NCBI RefSeq assembly: GCF_020618775.1
Contig: NZ_JAESVB010000008.1
Span: 115,823-179,822 of the forward strand
Source: Acidisoma silvae
GTDB taxonomy: Bacteria; Pseudomonadota; Alphaproteobacteria; Acetobacterales; Acetobacteraceae
Reading direction: 5' to 3'
Length of the DNA: 64,000 nt
Shown piece by piece: positions 8,849 through 18,630 of the stretch (the first letter of the stretch is position 1; every line of letters begins with the position of its first letter). The position numbers and the translations under genes were made by a program. Below the pieces are notes generated by a model, which did no database searches, was not told the DNA's origin, and saw only the letters and a list, made by a program, of their open reading frames with translations.

Positions 8849-11250
8849 GGCTGTGCAATGGGCGCGCAGGTCAGCGGACCGATCTGCGGGATGGTGCTGG
8901 TTTTGTTGTGGTAGTCGAAACTGACCTGGCAAAGTCCGGCTGGGGTCGTGACATCCAAAACATTGTGTGATGTCAGGTCATCCAAATAGGTCATGCCATC
9001 AAAACCGACGAGCGTGGGTTGCGCGTCAGCGCCCTTCAGCCTTACCAAACTGCCTAAAGGCAGAGCTTTACCGGCATGGTCGACGAGAATGATCGATGCG
9101 GCACGGATATGCGTAATTCCAAATTGCACCATCGTGCCGGCGCGATCCGACGGAATGGCAACCGCATCAACACGGCTGACGTCCATATCGGCGGGCAAGT
9201 TCATGGGATCGATGCTGATTTGATTTTTCTGGTAGGCATTTAAAGGCGTTACAAGCAGCATGCCGCTTGCGTCCGTGGTGCCGACGACATTGTTCTGCAA
9301 TTTCACGGGAATATTGGCGATTCCATCTGTGGAGACCACGGCAAAGCCGCCATTGATGTTGCGCGCGGCAAAGCTATGACCGCCGATGAGCACCAGGGAG
9401 CCCGTGGCACCGACATAGCCCGTTTCCTGCCCATCGACGTCGCTCGCGCCGGCGTCTATCTCACCATAGCGGCCGAGGTAATCCAATTCGCCCAAAGCGC
9501 TTGTTCCGGTGCTGTTATGCTCCTGTTCAACCTGCCAGCCCAGGCCGCCTTGGGTTGGCACGCTTTTTCCCGCATTGATGCCAAAGGAATTAGCGCCTTG
9601 GTCGTTGGCGACATCGGCACTGGCATAGGTGCTGTTGCTCAGGGATATATTGAGACTCAGGAAAATGCTGCGATCGCTTTGCTGCGCAAGATTCTGACTG
9701 GCATTGACGTTGACCGATACCTTGGACGTCAGTGACTTTGACCAGTATAGGCCGGCATAGCTATCAGCCGGCTCCGGCTGCTGTCGAAGATTGACATAGT
9801 TGACACCGACATTCCCAATGCGCCCGAGGTTGACGCCAGCCGTAGCCGTCGCGGTCAGGGTCGGTGGGGGCGCGCCATATAGCGTCGCGACATCACTGTA
9901 ATGATCCGTCGAATACAGGCCATTGAAGCTGACGTCGAAACGCCTGCCGCTCCAGCTATACCCAGCCCCGACCTGCAGGCCTGATGCACCATGGTTGCTG
10001 CTGCCGGCGGCGGATGCGGTTAGAATGCCGTCTGATTTGCCGAGCAGAAGGTCACCGCCGAAGCCAGCATCAATCAGGCCTGTCGCGGCCTCGGCATGGC
10101 TTTCCGCTGTGACGTTGTTATTGATGCCATAGCGCCAAGTCTCGCTGGCGACGGGTTCTTTGCCATAGTCGAAGGAGTCCAGGCCATAATTCTCGCGAAC
10201 AGCGCCGAGTTCCACTGACCAGTCCGACAGTCCGCTTCGCAGCATTTCCGGTGCGCTGTAGAGAGAAAATTGATCCTCGCTGACCTGACCCAACGCATTT
10301 GTTAAAACAATTTGCGCATTGCCGGCACCGCTGATATCCGGCACGGAATTGAGCTGAAATTGTCCGGCTGCCACGTTCCCCGTATAGCGCTGTATGCCGT
10401 CGATATAGAGCTGGACCGTCGACGGCAGTGTGGCCGAGCCGACAAACTGGGCCAAGGGCGTGGTGACCATATAAGGTTGCAGATTGAAATTGGTGCCGAA
10501 TTGAATGCCGCCGATGCGGGTTGCGCGTGACCAGGAGGTCGCCGCCGTAAGCGTATCGCCGAGGCGCAAGGTCAACAGGCTTTTGGGGAAGGATGAGCTC
10601 CAACTGGTGTCGAGCTGCACCGACTGGTCTGTTTCGGTGGGGCTGCCATAACCGAATTGCGAAAGCGCCGTCGATTCGAGCACACCCCAATGATTGAAGG
10701 CTCGCAGATCCGTATAGGTACTGAACTGGCTATAGCCGAGAGAGCTGCGGCTGCCATACAGCGTGTAGTCCAGTACCACGCCAGGTGACGTCGTCGCTGT
10801 CGTCGTATCGGAGTTCTGCGCATCCAGAACCTGGGTTTGCAGATCAAGCAATGCGAGAGGTGCGGTGATATCGACAGTCTGCATTTGGCGATTGAAATTG
10901 ACCTTGATACCCTTAAGGCTGGTCAACCGTGTCGGGTCGGGTGTGTCGCCCTTCACCGTAAAGCCGAGCGCGGCCATATCTTCATGGCTGATCCAGAGGG
11001 CGTTGCCCCTAAGACTGAAATGTACAATTCCCCGGTCCGTGCCGTTGAGGGTCACATCCAGATAAAGATCAGCTGGCTTGGCGGAGGATAGGGAAGCCAA
11101 GGCCGCCGCGGGTACTTGATCGGCGATCTGGATGATGGATGGTGAAGTGACGACAGCAGCGCTTGCGCTTGATACGACAAAGCCTGGCAGGATCACGACC
11201 TCAACGAGCGCTGTCGGCCAGCGATACATCTTGTGCCATGGACGAGCCAT
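8845..11250 (-). CDS. Outer-membrane usher of an archaic chaperone-usher pilus
   Basis: FimD/PapC-type usher of 801 residues with an N-terminal signal peptide. It has an N-terminal chaperone-binding region (YLDVTLNGTDRGIVHFSLRG), a long beta-strand-rich barrel, a plug-type segment near SVPDISGAGNAQIVLTNALG and C-terminal domains containing PLGSLVRLK and the final GLCQVSFDY. It translocates chaperone-subunit complexes and assembles the fibre at the outer membrane. The start at 11250 lies 50 bases inside the chaperone gene (an ATG at 11229 is an alternative). Its stop overlaps the tip-subunit start. Confidence 0.92.
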   Translation of the reverse strand: MARPWHKMYRWPTALVEVVILPGFVVSSASAAVVTSPSIIQIADQVPAAALASLSSAKPADLYLDVTLNGTDRGIVHFSLRGNALWISHEDMAALGFTVKGDTPDPTRLTSLKGIKVNFNRQMQTVDITAPLALLDLQTQVLDAQNSDTTTATTSPGVVLDYTLYGSRSSLGYSQFSTYTDLRAFNHWGVLESTALSQFGYGSPTETDQSVQLDTSWSSSFPKSLLTLRLGDTLTAATSWSRATRIGGIQFGTNFNLQPYMVTTPLAQFVGSATLPSTVQLYIDGIQRYTGNVAAGQFQLNSVPDISGAGNAQIVLTNALGQVSEDQFSLYSAPEMLRSGLSDWSVELGAVRENYGLDSFDYGKEPVASETWRYGINNNVTAESHAEAATGLIDAGFGGDLLLGKSDGILTASAAGSSNHGASGLQVGAGYSWSGRRFDVSFNGLYSTDHYSDVATLYGAPPPTLTATATAGVNLGRIGNVGVNYVNLRQQPEPADSYAGLYWSKSLTSKVSVNVNASQNLAQQSDRSIFLSLNISLSNSTYASADVANDQGANSFGINAGKSVPTQGGLGWQVEQEHNSTGTSALGELDYLGRYGEIDAGASDVDGQETGYVGATGSLVLIGGHSFAARNINGGFAVVSTDGIANIPVKLQNNVVGTTDASGMLLVTPLNAYQKNQISIDPMNLPADMDVSRVDAVAIPSDRAGTMVQFGITHIRAASIILVDHAGKALPLGSLVRLKGADAQPTLVGFDGMTYLDDLTSHNVLDVTTPAGLCQVSFDYHNKTSTIPQIGPLTCAPIAQP

Positions 11251-11932
11251 TCACCACAGCCGTGAAGGTAACGCGTCCAACGAAGGAAGACGGAGCCTGT
11301 CTCAGCGCAAACTGCATCATGGCGCCGGGAAGGACATAGCCTAGCAAACCATCCGTCACTGTCCCAGCATGCCCGCCACTGACGAAATGCACCGCCGAAA
11401 GCTGGGCATGCCCAGTTCCGTCGTTGCTGACTTGCAACAGAACCTGGTTATTGTGTCGCACGAGATCCCAGTGCAGCCGGGGCGCCGGCGCGGCGATACC
11501 GGCGGGTTCCAGGAAAATCGGTATCGAATAATGAAGCACAAAGCGCAGGCCATGATTTTTGCCGTCGCTTGCTACTGGAAGCTCGTCGATTGCCAGGCGA
11601 TAGGCGTCTTCCACGGCGCCCGGCCCTGCGGGCGGTCCGCTGAGCCGAATGACGCGGACGAGTTGCCTGTCACCCGGGGCGATCTGCAGCAGCGGCGGGC
11701 TGATTATCAATCCTTGCGACGGAATAAGCTGCTGCTGGCCATTTTGCTGTACCCAGTGATAGACGCGCACCTGCGCATAAAGAGACTGGTCTGCAACATT
11801 GCTGAGCCAAATCCCGTCAGCCATTTGCCTGGGTTGCAGGTTGAGCGTGACGGGAGAGACCTGCAATCCGCTCGCGGCGGCACTTCCGCTGATAAGGCAG
11901 AGCGCTAAAAGCAGAAGGCACCGCTTAAGCAT
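11201..11932 (-). CDS. Periplasmic pilus chaperone
   Basis: PapD/CsuC-type chaperone, 243 residues, with a signal peptide (MLKRCLLLLALCLISGSAAA). Family features are the G1 strand region LQVSPVTLNLQPRQMADGIWLSN, the proline-rich LIPSQGLIISPPLLQIAPGDRQLVRVIR (subunit-binding strand) and the LRFVLHYSIPIF stretch. It caps pilin subunits in the periplasm by donor-strand complementation. It starts seven bases after the major pilin gene and overlaps the usher start, so the four genes form one operon. Confidence 0.9.
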   Translation of the reverse strand: MLKRCLLLLALCLISGSAAASGLQVSPVTLNLQPRQMADGIWLSNVADQSLYAQVRVYHWVQQNGQQQLIPSQGLIISPPLLQIAPGDRQLVRVIRLSGPPAGPGAVEDAYRLAIDELPVASDGKNHGLRFVLHYSIPIFLEPAGIAAPAPRLHWDLVRHNNQVLLQVSNDGTGHAQLSAVHFVSGGHAGTVTDGLLGYVLPGAMMQFALRQAPSSFVGRVTFTAVVNGSSMAQDVSLADSAR

Positions 11933-11939
11933 CGGACGA

Positions 11940-12470
11940 TCAGAAGTTCACGTTGACGGTGACGGTATCTGCGTAGGCGTCGGGCGTGTAATCGGCACTC
12001 GGCGCTTCAGCATAGACCGTCAGGCTGGATGTGTTGGCGATGCCAGTGCCGGTGCCGGACACGCCATTGCCGACGGTGGTGCTGGTGGCCGTGTTGCCCC
12101 AGACCACGCTATAGGACGAGTCGGAGTAAAGCTGATAAGGAACCTTGTCAGTATTGCCGGCCAAAGCGTCGCTTGTCGTCATCGTGCCGGCGCCGGTCGT
12201 GCTGGCGTTAGACGGTGCCAGGCCGATGTAATAAGGTGTGGTTTTTGAGCAGGCGACGGTAATCGCGTTGCTGCCTTTTGTGTTAACGGCCGTCGCGGTC
12301 ACCGAGCCGAGGGCGATTTTCGATCCGGTGCCTGCCGTCACGACACAGGCTTTGGTGATCGTCATCGTTACCTGGAACGTCGCCGTGGCGGGGCTGGCCG
12401 CCTCTGCTTTGACCGCGAAGCCCGCGCCAGCGAGCAGGACCAAAGCCAGACCTGTAGTTTTCAGATACAT
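11940..12470 (-). CDS. Spore-coat-U major pilin (CsuA/B-like)
   Basis: Single-domain pilin of 176 residues. The signal peptide ends at KAEA; the mature chain begins with an SCPU domain (ATFQVTMTITKACVVTAG) and ends DAYADTVTVNVNF. The first Cys and the ACSKTTPYYIGLAPS segment match the conserved disulphide and core of the family, and the C-terminal half closely resembles the second domain of the tip protein. The longer open frame upstream is ignored because ATG 12470 has a GGAG ribosome-binding site and opens directly into a signal peptide. As first gene of the operon it is probably the most abundant subunit. Confidence 0.9.
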   Translation of the reverse strand: MYLKTTGLALVLLAGAGFAVKAEAASPATATFQVTMTITKACVVTAGTGSKIALGSVTATAVNTKGSNAITVACSKTTPYYIGLAPSNASTTGAGTMTTSDALAGNTDKVPYQLYSDSSYSVVWGNTATSTTVGNGVSGTGTGIANTSSLTVYAEAPSADYTPDAYADTVTVNVNF

Positions 12471-13036
12471 GACGATACTCCATTGTATAGATGTATGAGT
12501 GATGGCAGTGGTGCCAGATGAGACGCTGCGGAACCTAAACACGCGCTCTGAACTCTCGCGTGCCGTTCGAGAGCGCTTTGTCATTCGGTGTGATGTGGTG
12601 CAAAATATGCTTGATCGGGTAACGATCATGCGGGGCACCGCGCGATTGCTGTCATCCCATGATCCCGCCTTGCGGAATGCGCTTCAGTCAGAATAAAAAC
12701 CTCGCCGCTGCATCGGATGCGCGGCTGTCGTGCAATCTGCGTGCTGAAGCGCCATGGCTGTCGAGATTCCCAAATCCAATGCAGGCGCGAGGAACGTTCT
12801 GCCTGGAGAGCCAAGTATCACGGGCTCTTTGCCTGTTCTTGGCATTAGCGCTCAAAAATCATTGGCCCATCATATTTGCTTGGGCATGGGCTGAGGGTTG
12901 CGACCGGACTTAGGGCCGCGTTTGGCTAGGCGTGGTTTTAATATTCTGGGAAAGCAGCGGCTTAGTGAATGTCACTGGCCTCCCGCGATCTGGCACTTTG
13001 GGCCTAATATTTTTGGCCTAGACGCACGCATCATGG
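12471..13036. other. Non-coding region upstream of pilus operon
   Basis: These 566 bases separate the pilus operon from the EAL-domain remnant, both on the minus strand. The region should contain the pilus promoter. Two perfect inverted repeats stand out: TGATCG-GGTAA-CGATCA at 12612-12628 and CTCTCG-N9-CGAGAG at 12553-12573. Either could be a regulator site about 80-160 bp upstream of the pilin start. No open frame here shows coding character and no RNA gene was recognised. Confidence 0.4.
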
Positions 13037-13586
13037 TCAGTCGGTCGCGATCTCAGCGGACGGGCGGGCGACCTGAAAGGGCCGCGCGCACAGGAGGAGC
13101 CGCTCGAAATCGGCCGGCGGCAGAGGTTTGGCGAATAGGTAGCCCTGGGCAAAATCGCCCCCGAGGCGCTCTAGAAAATCGAGCTGGCTGACTGTTTCAA
13201 CGCCTTCGGCGACTGTCAGAATACCAAGGCTTCTGCCCCGGGGCCAGGATAGCGGCCACGATCTTCTGGCTTTCGAGGTTGGAGCGGAGGTCGGTGACGA
13301 ATGAACGGTCGATCTTGAGCTTGTCGATTGGAAACCGATGCAGATAGCTGAGGGGGGAATAGCCGGTTCCAAAATCGTCGACGCTTAACGTGACGCCGGC
13401 GGACTTCAGCATTTGCAGAATGCGGATCGCACGTTCGGGATCGCCCATCGTGCAGCTTTCGGTAATCTCGACCGTGACGGTTATGGGGCGATACCCGAAT
13501 GCCGAACGCTGTCCCTGACCGGCAAGGTCAATGCCGCCTGATTGAACTGCCAGGCGGCGTGCGATTCCAGCATTGACCCGGTCCAT
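13037..13586 (-). pseudogene. EAL-domain (cyclic-di-GMP phosphodiesterase) remnant, frameshifted
   Basis: Two overlapping frames together give the C-terminal half of an EAL domain. The first holds VEITES, VDDFGTGYSPLSYLHRFPIDKLKIDRSFV and QKIVAAIL. The second continues LTVAEGVETVSQLDFL and DFAQGYLFAKPLPPADFERLL. The frames change in the run CCCCGGGG at 13236-13243, where one extra base would explain the shift. The N-terminal half with the E-A-L motif itself and any sensor or GGDEF part is absent, so this is a decayed fragment rather than only a sequencing error. It no longer can be an active phosphodiesterase. Confidence 0.82.
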
Positions 13587-13692
13587 AAATTATTGCATTG
13601 TTCAACAATCCAACTGATGGATGATGCTGCGTGTCATTGCCAGATTATGTGAGTCCGGCTGTCTGGACGGTAGATGCCATGCGGCGCCTGGC

Positions 13693-14373
13693 ATGAGCGG
13701 TCTCGGCAAATTGCGGCCTGGACCCGGCATAGTCCCCTTGGAGCGCGAGACGACGGCGGTGCGGATCGCGGCGGCATTGCGGGCGGAAATCGCCAAGGGC
13801 GCATTGCCGCCCGGAACCCGCATTCACGAAGTGGACTTCACGGTAGCCTTCGACGTGTCCCGCCACACGCTGCGAGAGGCGATCAGCCTCCTGGTCGCGG
13901 AAGGCGTGCTGACCCGCATGTCGTTTAAGGGTGTGGCGGTCGCCAAACTCAGTGCCGAGGATGTCAGCGACATCTACGCAACCCGCAGGCTCATTGAATT
14001 GGCGGCTATTGATGCCCTGCGCGACGCGCCGGCCGCCGCCTTGGATGCCGTGCTTGCGGCGATCGATGCGCTCACCGGTCTGTCGCCGCAGACCGACAGC
14101 GAGGCAATGAATGACGCCGATATGCGCATCCACAAACAGCTTGTTGCGGCTCTTGCCTCCAAACGCATCAAGGCAGCCTATGGTGCCGCCGTGCGGGAAA
14201 GCCAGATTCTCCTGTTCCATGCCTATCGGCCCAAGGATGTCGCATCGGCCCAGGCCAATCATGCGGCTTTCGCGGCCATGCTGCGTCAGCGTGATTTTGC
14301 GGGCGCTCGCGCGCAGTTGGAACTACGGCTAAGGCAATCGGAGCGGGACCTCATCGCGGCACTTGGCACCTAG
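13693..14373 (+). CDS. GntR-family (FCD domain) transcriptional regulator
   Basis: About 226 residues from the ATG at 13693; the open frame starts 24 codons earlier, but those residues are not family-like. The N-terminal winged helix (ALRAEIAKGALPPGTRIHE, then FDVSRHTLREAISLL) is followed by an all-helical FCD ligand-binding domain containing DADMRIHKQLV and ANHAAFAAMLRQRDFAGARAQLELRL. It is a FadR-subfamily regulator that likely responds to a small organic acid. The monooxygenase gene starts 39 bases downstream on the same strand and is its most likely target. Confidence 0.9.
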   Translation: MSGLGKLRPGPGIVPLERETTAVRIAAALRAEIAKGALPPGTRIHEVDFTVAFDVSRHTLREAISLLVAEGVLTRMSFKGVAVAKLSAEDVSDIYATRRLIELAAIDALRDAPAAALDAVLAAIDALTGLSPQTDSEAMNDADMRIHKQLVAALASKRIKAAYGAAVRESQILLFHAYRPKDVASAQANHAAFAAMLRQRDFAGARAQLELRLRQSERDLIAALGT

Positions 14374-14412
14374 TGGTGCTTCAATGAGCCGCCTCCTCGG
14401 AAAGAAGCTTTC

Positions 14413-15756
14413 ATGACCAAACGAATGATGAAACTGGGCATGTCGATGCGGGGGCTCGGCTATCATGTCTCAGCCTGGCGGCATCCTGATACACCGGCCG
14501 ATGGCACGCTGAGCTTCGAGCATTACAAGCGTAATGCGCAGATGGCGGAGCAAGGTCTGTTCGACATGATCTTTTTCGCCGATGGCATCGGCATCCGCGA
14601 GAAGGATGAACCGAAAGGCTCTCTCGCGCGATCAGGTTTCGAGATCGTCGAGATGGAGCCCATGACATTGCTGCCGGCGCTCGCCGCCGTCACCAAGCAT
14701 ATCGGATTGGTTTCGACCGCATCGACGACTTATAACGAGCCCTATCACGTCGCGCGCAAATTCGCGACGCTGGACCTGATCAGCGGCGGCCGTGCCGGCT
14801 GGAATATCGTGACCTCCTGGTCGGATGCGGAAGCGCAGAATTTCAACCGCGCCAAGCATCTGGACTATGACACGCGCTACGAGCGGGCCCAGGAATTTGT
14901 CGAGGTGGTGAAGGGCCTGTGGGATACCTGGGAGCCGGGTGCTTTCATCTATGATCGCGCCAGCAGCATCTTCTACGACGAGGGCAAGATGCATTTGCTC
15001 AATCATCTTGGCAAGCATTTCCAGGTGAAGGGGCCGCTCAATGTCGCCCGCATGCCGCAGGGCCGGCCGGTTCTGGTGCAGGCCGGGGCGAGTGAACCGG
15101 GGCGGGAGATTGCGGCCGAATCCGCCGATGTGGTCTATGCCTCCCAGGACGATATTCCTGCGATGCGCGCCTATTATGATGACGTGAAGGGCAGGCTGGC
15201 CAAATACGGCCGTGATTGGGACGATCTCAAGATTATGCCCGCACTCTGCCCCATTGTCGGGGCCACGCGCGCCGAGGCCCAGGCCAAGCATGATGCGCTA
15301 CAGGAACTGGTGGATCCTCTGGTCGCCATGGCGCGCGCCTATAATGCGCTCGGCGATCTTTCGGCCTTCCCCCTGGACGGGCCAGTGCCTGAGCCGCAGG
15401 CAGAGGCGCAGGTGCGCAGTCATCAGGAACGGCTCATGAAACTGGTGCGCGACAATGGCTGGACCATCCGCGACTTGTGCCGTTATCTGGCCGGTGAGGG
15501 CGGCAGCCCTGTCATCGGAACCGCCTCCGACATCTGCGACTATATGGAAGAGTGGATGGATGCCGATTGCTGCGATGGCTTCAACATCACGCCCAATCAG
15601 CTTCCCGGCGGCTGCGAGGATTTTGTGCAGTTTGTCACGCCGGAATTGCAGCGCCGGGGTCGTTTTCGCAAGGCCTATGAGGGCAAGACCTTGCGCGAAA
15701 ATCTCGGCTTGAAACCTCACGTCAATCGCTATGTGAGGCAACGCGCCGCCGAATAA
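14413..15756 (+). CDS. FMN-dependent monooxygenase, NtaA/SnaA/DszA (LLM) family
   Basis: Protein of 447 residues with a bacterial-luciferase-like TIM barrel. Landmarks are FDMIFFADGIG, GLVSTASTTYNEPYHVARKFATLD, the family hallmark SGGRAGWNIVTSW and the DYDTRYERAQEFVEVVKGLWDTWEPG region; the C-terminus has FNITPNQLPGG. Relatives oxidise nitrilotriacetate, EDTA, dibenzothiophene sulfone or dimethyl sulfide with FMNH2 supplied by a separate reductase. No flavin reductase is found next to it, so the reductant would come from elsewhere in the genome. The substrate is unknown. It is co-directional with the upstream GntR gene. Confidence 0.92.
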   Translation: MTKRMMKLGMSMRGLGYHVSAWRHPDTPADGTLSFEHYKRNAQMAEQGLFDMIFFADGIGIREKDEPKGSLARSGFEIVEMEPMTLLPALAAVTKHIGLVSTASTTYNEPYHVARKFATLDLISGGRAGWNIVTSWSDAEAQNFNRAKHLDYDTRYERAQEFVEVVKGLWDTWEPGAFIYDRASSIFYDEGKMHLLNHLGKHFQVKGPLNVARMPQGRPVLVQAGASEPGREIAAESADVVYASQDDIPAMRAYYDDVKGRLAKYGRDWDDLKIMPALCPIVGATRAEAQAKHDALQELVDPLVAMARAYNALGDLSAFPLDGPVPEPQAEAQVRSHQERLMKLVRDNGWTIRDLCRYLAGEGGSPVIGTASDICDYMEEWMDADCCDGFNITPNQLPGGCEDFVQFVTPELQRRGRFRKAYEGKTLRENLGLKPHVNRYVRQRAAE

Positions 15757-15778
15757 GGAATTTGGCCGCAGGGCAGGT

Positions 15779-16507
15779 TTATAGGTCAAGATTGGTCGGC
15801 AGAATCACCAGATCCCGTATCGTGACGTTGCGTGGTCTACTGAGCATGAAGAGGATGCCGGCGGCGACTTCCTTTGGCTCCATCAAGCTGCCGGCGGCCA
15901 GCGCCTCGTCCATCTTGGCCTGAGGCCAGTCCTTCAACAGCGCCGTCACCACGGGGCCGGGCAGCACAGCGCCGACACGAACACCATGTTTTGAAACCTG
16001 CCGCCGCACCGTATGCACGAAGGCCTGTACGGCGTGTTTGGATGCGGTATAGATCGGCTCCCAGACCACGGGGATGACGCCGGCAACCGAACTGGTGACG
16101 ATGATATCGCCCTGCTGGCGGCCGATCATATGCGGAAGCACGGCGTGAACGGTTCGGAACACTGCATTGACATTCAGAGCCAGCATCCGATCCCAGGCAT
16201 CGGGATCGCCTTCCACAATCTTACCGCCGATATAGGAACCCGCATTGGCGTGAAAGATATCGAGCTGCCCGAACTGTGCCAGAATCTGCGGCATCATCGT
16301 AGCGACGCTTGCCGGGTCCGTGAGATTGACGGCCAGTGGGAAAGCGTTTGGCCCGAGGCCGTGCGTTATGTCGCGCAGGCGCTCTTCGGCCATATCGACG
16401 AAGACCACGCGGGCGCCGGCTTCAAGCATGGCGCGCGCGCAGTCCAGGCCGATGCCGGAAGCAGCCCCGGTAACAGCGGCGACCTTGCCGGTAAGAATGT
16501 CGGTCAT
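15779..16507 (-). CDS. Short-chain dehydrogenase/reductase, probable sugar or polyol dehydrogenase
   Basis: Classical SDR of 242 residues. Visible motifs are the cofactor-binding TGAASGIG at the N-terminus, FHANAGSY (NNAG equivalent), the catalytic Ser in VTSSVAGVI and the catalytic Tyr/Lys pair in [15 protein letters not shown] after beta-2 has an acidic residue favouring NAD(H). It lies 32 bases after the xylH-like permease on the same strand, at the end of the sugar-uptake operon, so oxidation of the imported sugar or a derived polyol is a reasonable inference. Confidence 0.9.
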   Translation of the reverse strand: MTDILTGKVAAVTGAASGIGLDCARAMLEAGARVVFVDMAEERLRDITHGLGPNAFPLAVNLTDPASVATMMPQILAQFGQLDIFHANAGSYIGGKIVEGDPDAWDRMLALNVNAVFRTVHAVLPHMIGRQQGDIIVTSSVAGVIPVVWEPIYTASKHAVQAFVHTVRRQVSKHGVRVGAVLPGPVVTALLKDWPQAKMDEALAAGSLMEPKEVAAGILFMLSRPRNVTIRDLVILPTNLDL

Positions 16508-16539
16508 TGTAACCTCGGATGATGTTGCGCGGGTCGGTA

Positions 16540-17778
16540 TCAGGCGCGGCCATGGGAAACGCGGGAGCGTCGAGCAAGGCTATCGACGATCACGGCAATG
16601 GCGAGAACGGCGCCGGTGATCATGTAGCGAAGGGACGATGACAGATCGAGCAAGGTCAGCCCGCTCGAAATCGCCTGAATGACGATGATGCCGAGCAGCG
16701 CCGAATAGGCATTGCCGCGACCGCCAAACAGGCTGGTGCCACCGATGACGGCAGCGGCGATGGCATCGAGATTGACGTCACCTGTCCCGGCCTGCTGGCT
16801 GGCCGAAGCCAGGCGAGCCGAAGACAAGACGCCGCCGATTGCGGCGAAAACAGCGCAGAGAACAAATGCGCTGGTATAGATGCGGCGAACATTGATGCCG
16901 GCGCGCCGCGCCGCTTCGCGGTTGCCGCCGACGGCTTTGACGGCCCGGCCCCATTGGGTGCGGGTCAGTGCATAATCCAGCAGCACAACCAGCGCCAGAA
17001 ACACGACCAGCATCAAAGGCACGCCACGGCCGCGATTGAGATAGAAAACAGCGGCTTCCAGGACGACCGTGATCACGATGGCGCGGCCGACGAGGATATG
17101 CAGGCTTTGGGCGGAGAGGTTGGCATTTCTGCGGCGCGCGGCTGTTCGCCAACTGCGCCAGAACAGGGCAAGCCCCGCCAGCGCGCCCAGCAGATAGGCG
17201 AGGGCGGGCGGCACGAATAATGATTGACCCAAGTTTACGAGCGGAGACCCGTAGGGAAGATTGATCGACCCACTTTCGCCAAGAAGGTAGAGTTGCAGAC
17301 CTAGAACCGCAAGCAGGCCGGCGAGGGTGGAGACGAAGCTTGGCATGCCGAAGCGGTTGAAAAGAAAAGCGTAGAACAGACCGATGACGGCACCAGCCAG
17401 GATCGCAGCGATGATGGCGAGAAAAACGGGAATGCCGGTATTGACCCATAAGACGCCGAGCAGCGCCGAGGCGAAGCCGCTGACCGAGCCGACCGAGAGG
17501 TCGATCTCCCCCACCATCAAAATGCAGACGATGCCGAGCGAAATGACGCCGATTGTCGATGAATCATAGAGCAGATTGACGATATTGCTGGGTGAGAGGA
17601 AGACCGTGTTCAGACTCTGAAAAACGGAACAGATAATGATGAGTCCGATGATGACGGGCAGGGATCCAAGGTCGCCGGACCGCACACGATCGAGGAAGGC
17701 GAGAATGGCGCCGCCGATGCCAGCCGCCGATTTCAAACGTTCATCGGCGCGGTCGACAAGTTTGGCGTCACCCATCAC
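16540..17778 (-). CDS. xylH: Xylose-type sugar ABC transporter permease
   Basis: Integral membrane protein of 412 residues, long for the CUT2 family and typical of XylH-type permeases with extra membrane segments. It has [51 protein letters not shown] and the C-terminal [23 protein letters not shown] loop. Its start overlaps the ATPase stop by four bases. The XylFGH assignment rests on length and on operon composition; the imported sugar could be another monosaccharide. Confidence 0.87.
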   Translation of the reverse strand: MMGDAKLVDRADERLKSAAGIGGAILAFLDRVRSGDLGSLPVIIGLIIICSVFQSLNTVFLSPSNIVNLLYDSSTIGVISLGIVCILMVGEIDLSVGSVSGFASALLGVLWVNTGIPVFLAIIAAILAGAVIGLFYAFLFNRFGMPSFVSTLAGLLAVLGLQLYLLGESGSINLPYGSPLVNLGQSLFVPPALAYLLGALAGLALFWRSWRTAARRRNANLSAQSLHILVGRAIVITVVLEAAVFYLNRGRGVPLMLVVFLALVVLLDYALTRTQWGRAVKAVGGNREAARRAGINVRRIYTSAFVLCAVFAAIGGVLSSARLASASQQAGTGDVNLDAIAAAVIGGTSLFGGRGNAYSALLGIIVIQAISSGLTLLDLSSSLRYMITGAVLAIAVIVDSLARRSRVSHGRA

Positions 17779-18572
17779 GCGGTCTCCCCAAGGCTGCTAT
17801 CGCGTGTGCTGCGCCGCGCCGCGCGACGAGAGACCGCGTTTTCGCCGGCGCCCGTAATGGCGCTGACCAGTTCATGGTTCGAGGCATCGGGATAGAAGAT
17901 GCCGTTATTGCGGCCGAGCCGAAGCACGACGATACGGTCCGCAACCGCCCGCACATCCTCCATATTGTGGCTGATCATGAGGACGCCCAACCCCCGATCC
18001 CGCACGCGCTCGATAAGATCGAGAACTTCTGCCGTCTGCGCGACACCGAGTGCGGCCGTTGGCTCGTCGAGCAGGATGAGTTTGGGCTCCAGAAGCAGCG
18101 ACCGGGCGATTGCGACCGTCTGCCGCTGGCCGCCGGATAGCGAGGCGACGGTTTCCCGCAGGCTTGGGATGCGCGCCGACAATTCCTGTAACAAGGTCCA
18201 GGCCTTGATTTCCATGGCGACCTCGTCAAGCGCATAGGGTGACAATTCACGCCCGAGGAATATATTGGCGACCACGTCAAGATTTTCGCAGAGTGCCAGG
18301 TCTTGAAAGACGGTAGCTATGCCGAGCGACAATGCCGCTGCCGGGTCGGGCAAGGTAACCTCCCTGCCTTGGAAGGCGATACGCCCCGCACTCGGCGCAT
18401 GCACGCCCGCCAGGATTTTGACAAGGGTCGACTTGCCTGCGCCATTGTCGCCGACGAGTGCGACCACTTCACCCGCATGCACATCTAGCTCGATATCGGT
18501 CAGTGCCGAGACTGCCCCGAAATGTTTTGAAATGCCGTGCAGACTGAGTACGGGCGTTCCTTGTGCGGTCAC
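17775..18572 (-). CDS. xylG: Xylose-type sugar ABC transporter ATP-binding protein (single domain)
   Basis: About 265 residues with one ABC domain: Walker A VGDNGAGKST, Q-loop TVFQDLALCENL, signature SLSGGQRQTVAIARS, Walker B LILLDEPTAALG and the switch His in MISHNM. Unlike the tandem ATPases elsewhere in this window it has a single domain, so it must act as a homodimer. The open frame begins further upstream, but a GTG at 18572 has a GAGGA ribosome-binding site at normal spacing and starts the family-like sequence. A strong hairpin separates it from the binding-protein gene. Confidence 0.85.
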   Translation of the reverse strand: MTAQGTPVLSLHGISKHFGAVSALTDIELDVHAGEVVALVGDNGAGKSTLVKILAGVHAPSAGRIAFQGREVTLPDPAAALSLGIATVFQDLALCENLDVVANIFLGRELSPYALDEVAMEIKAWTLLQELSARIPSLRETVASLSGGQRQTVAIARSLLLEPKLILLDEPTAALGVAQTAEVLDLIERVRDRGLGVLMISHNMEDVRAVADRIVVLRLGRNNGIFYPDASNHELVSAITGAGENAVSRRAARRSTRDSSLGETA

Positions 18573-18598
18573 GTTATCCTCATGTGTTACGTCGTAAA

Positions 18599-18619
18599 GG
18601 CCGGGGCTTTGCCCCGGCC
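18599..18619. terminator. Strong hairpin between binding-protein and ATPase genes
   Basis: A perfect 9-bp GC-only stem (GGCCGGGGC / GCCCCGGCC) with a TTT loop lies in the 58-base gap between the xylF-like stop and the xylG-like start. No U-tract follows on the minus strand, so partial termination or 3'-end protection of the upstream mRNA is more likely than full termination. Such hairpins commonly raise the level of the binding protein over its membrane partners. Confidence 0.65.
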
Positions 18620-18630
18620 TGCTGTGCCAG

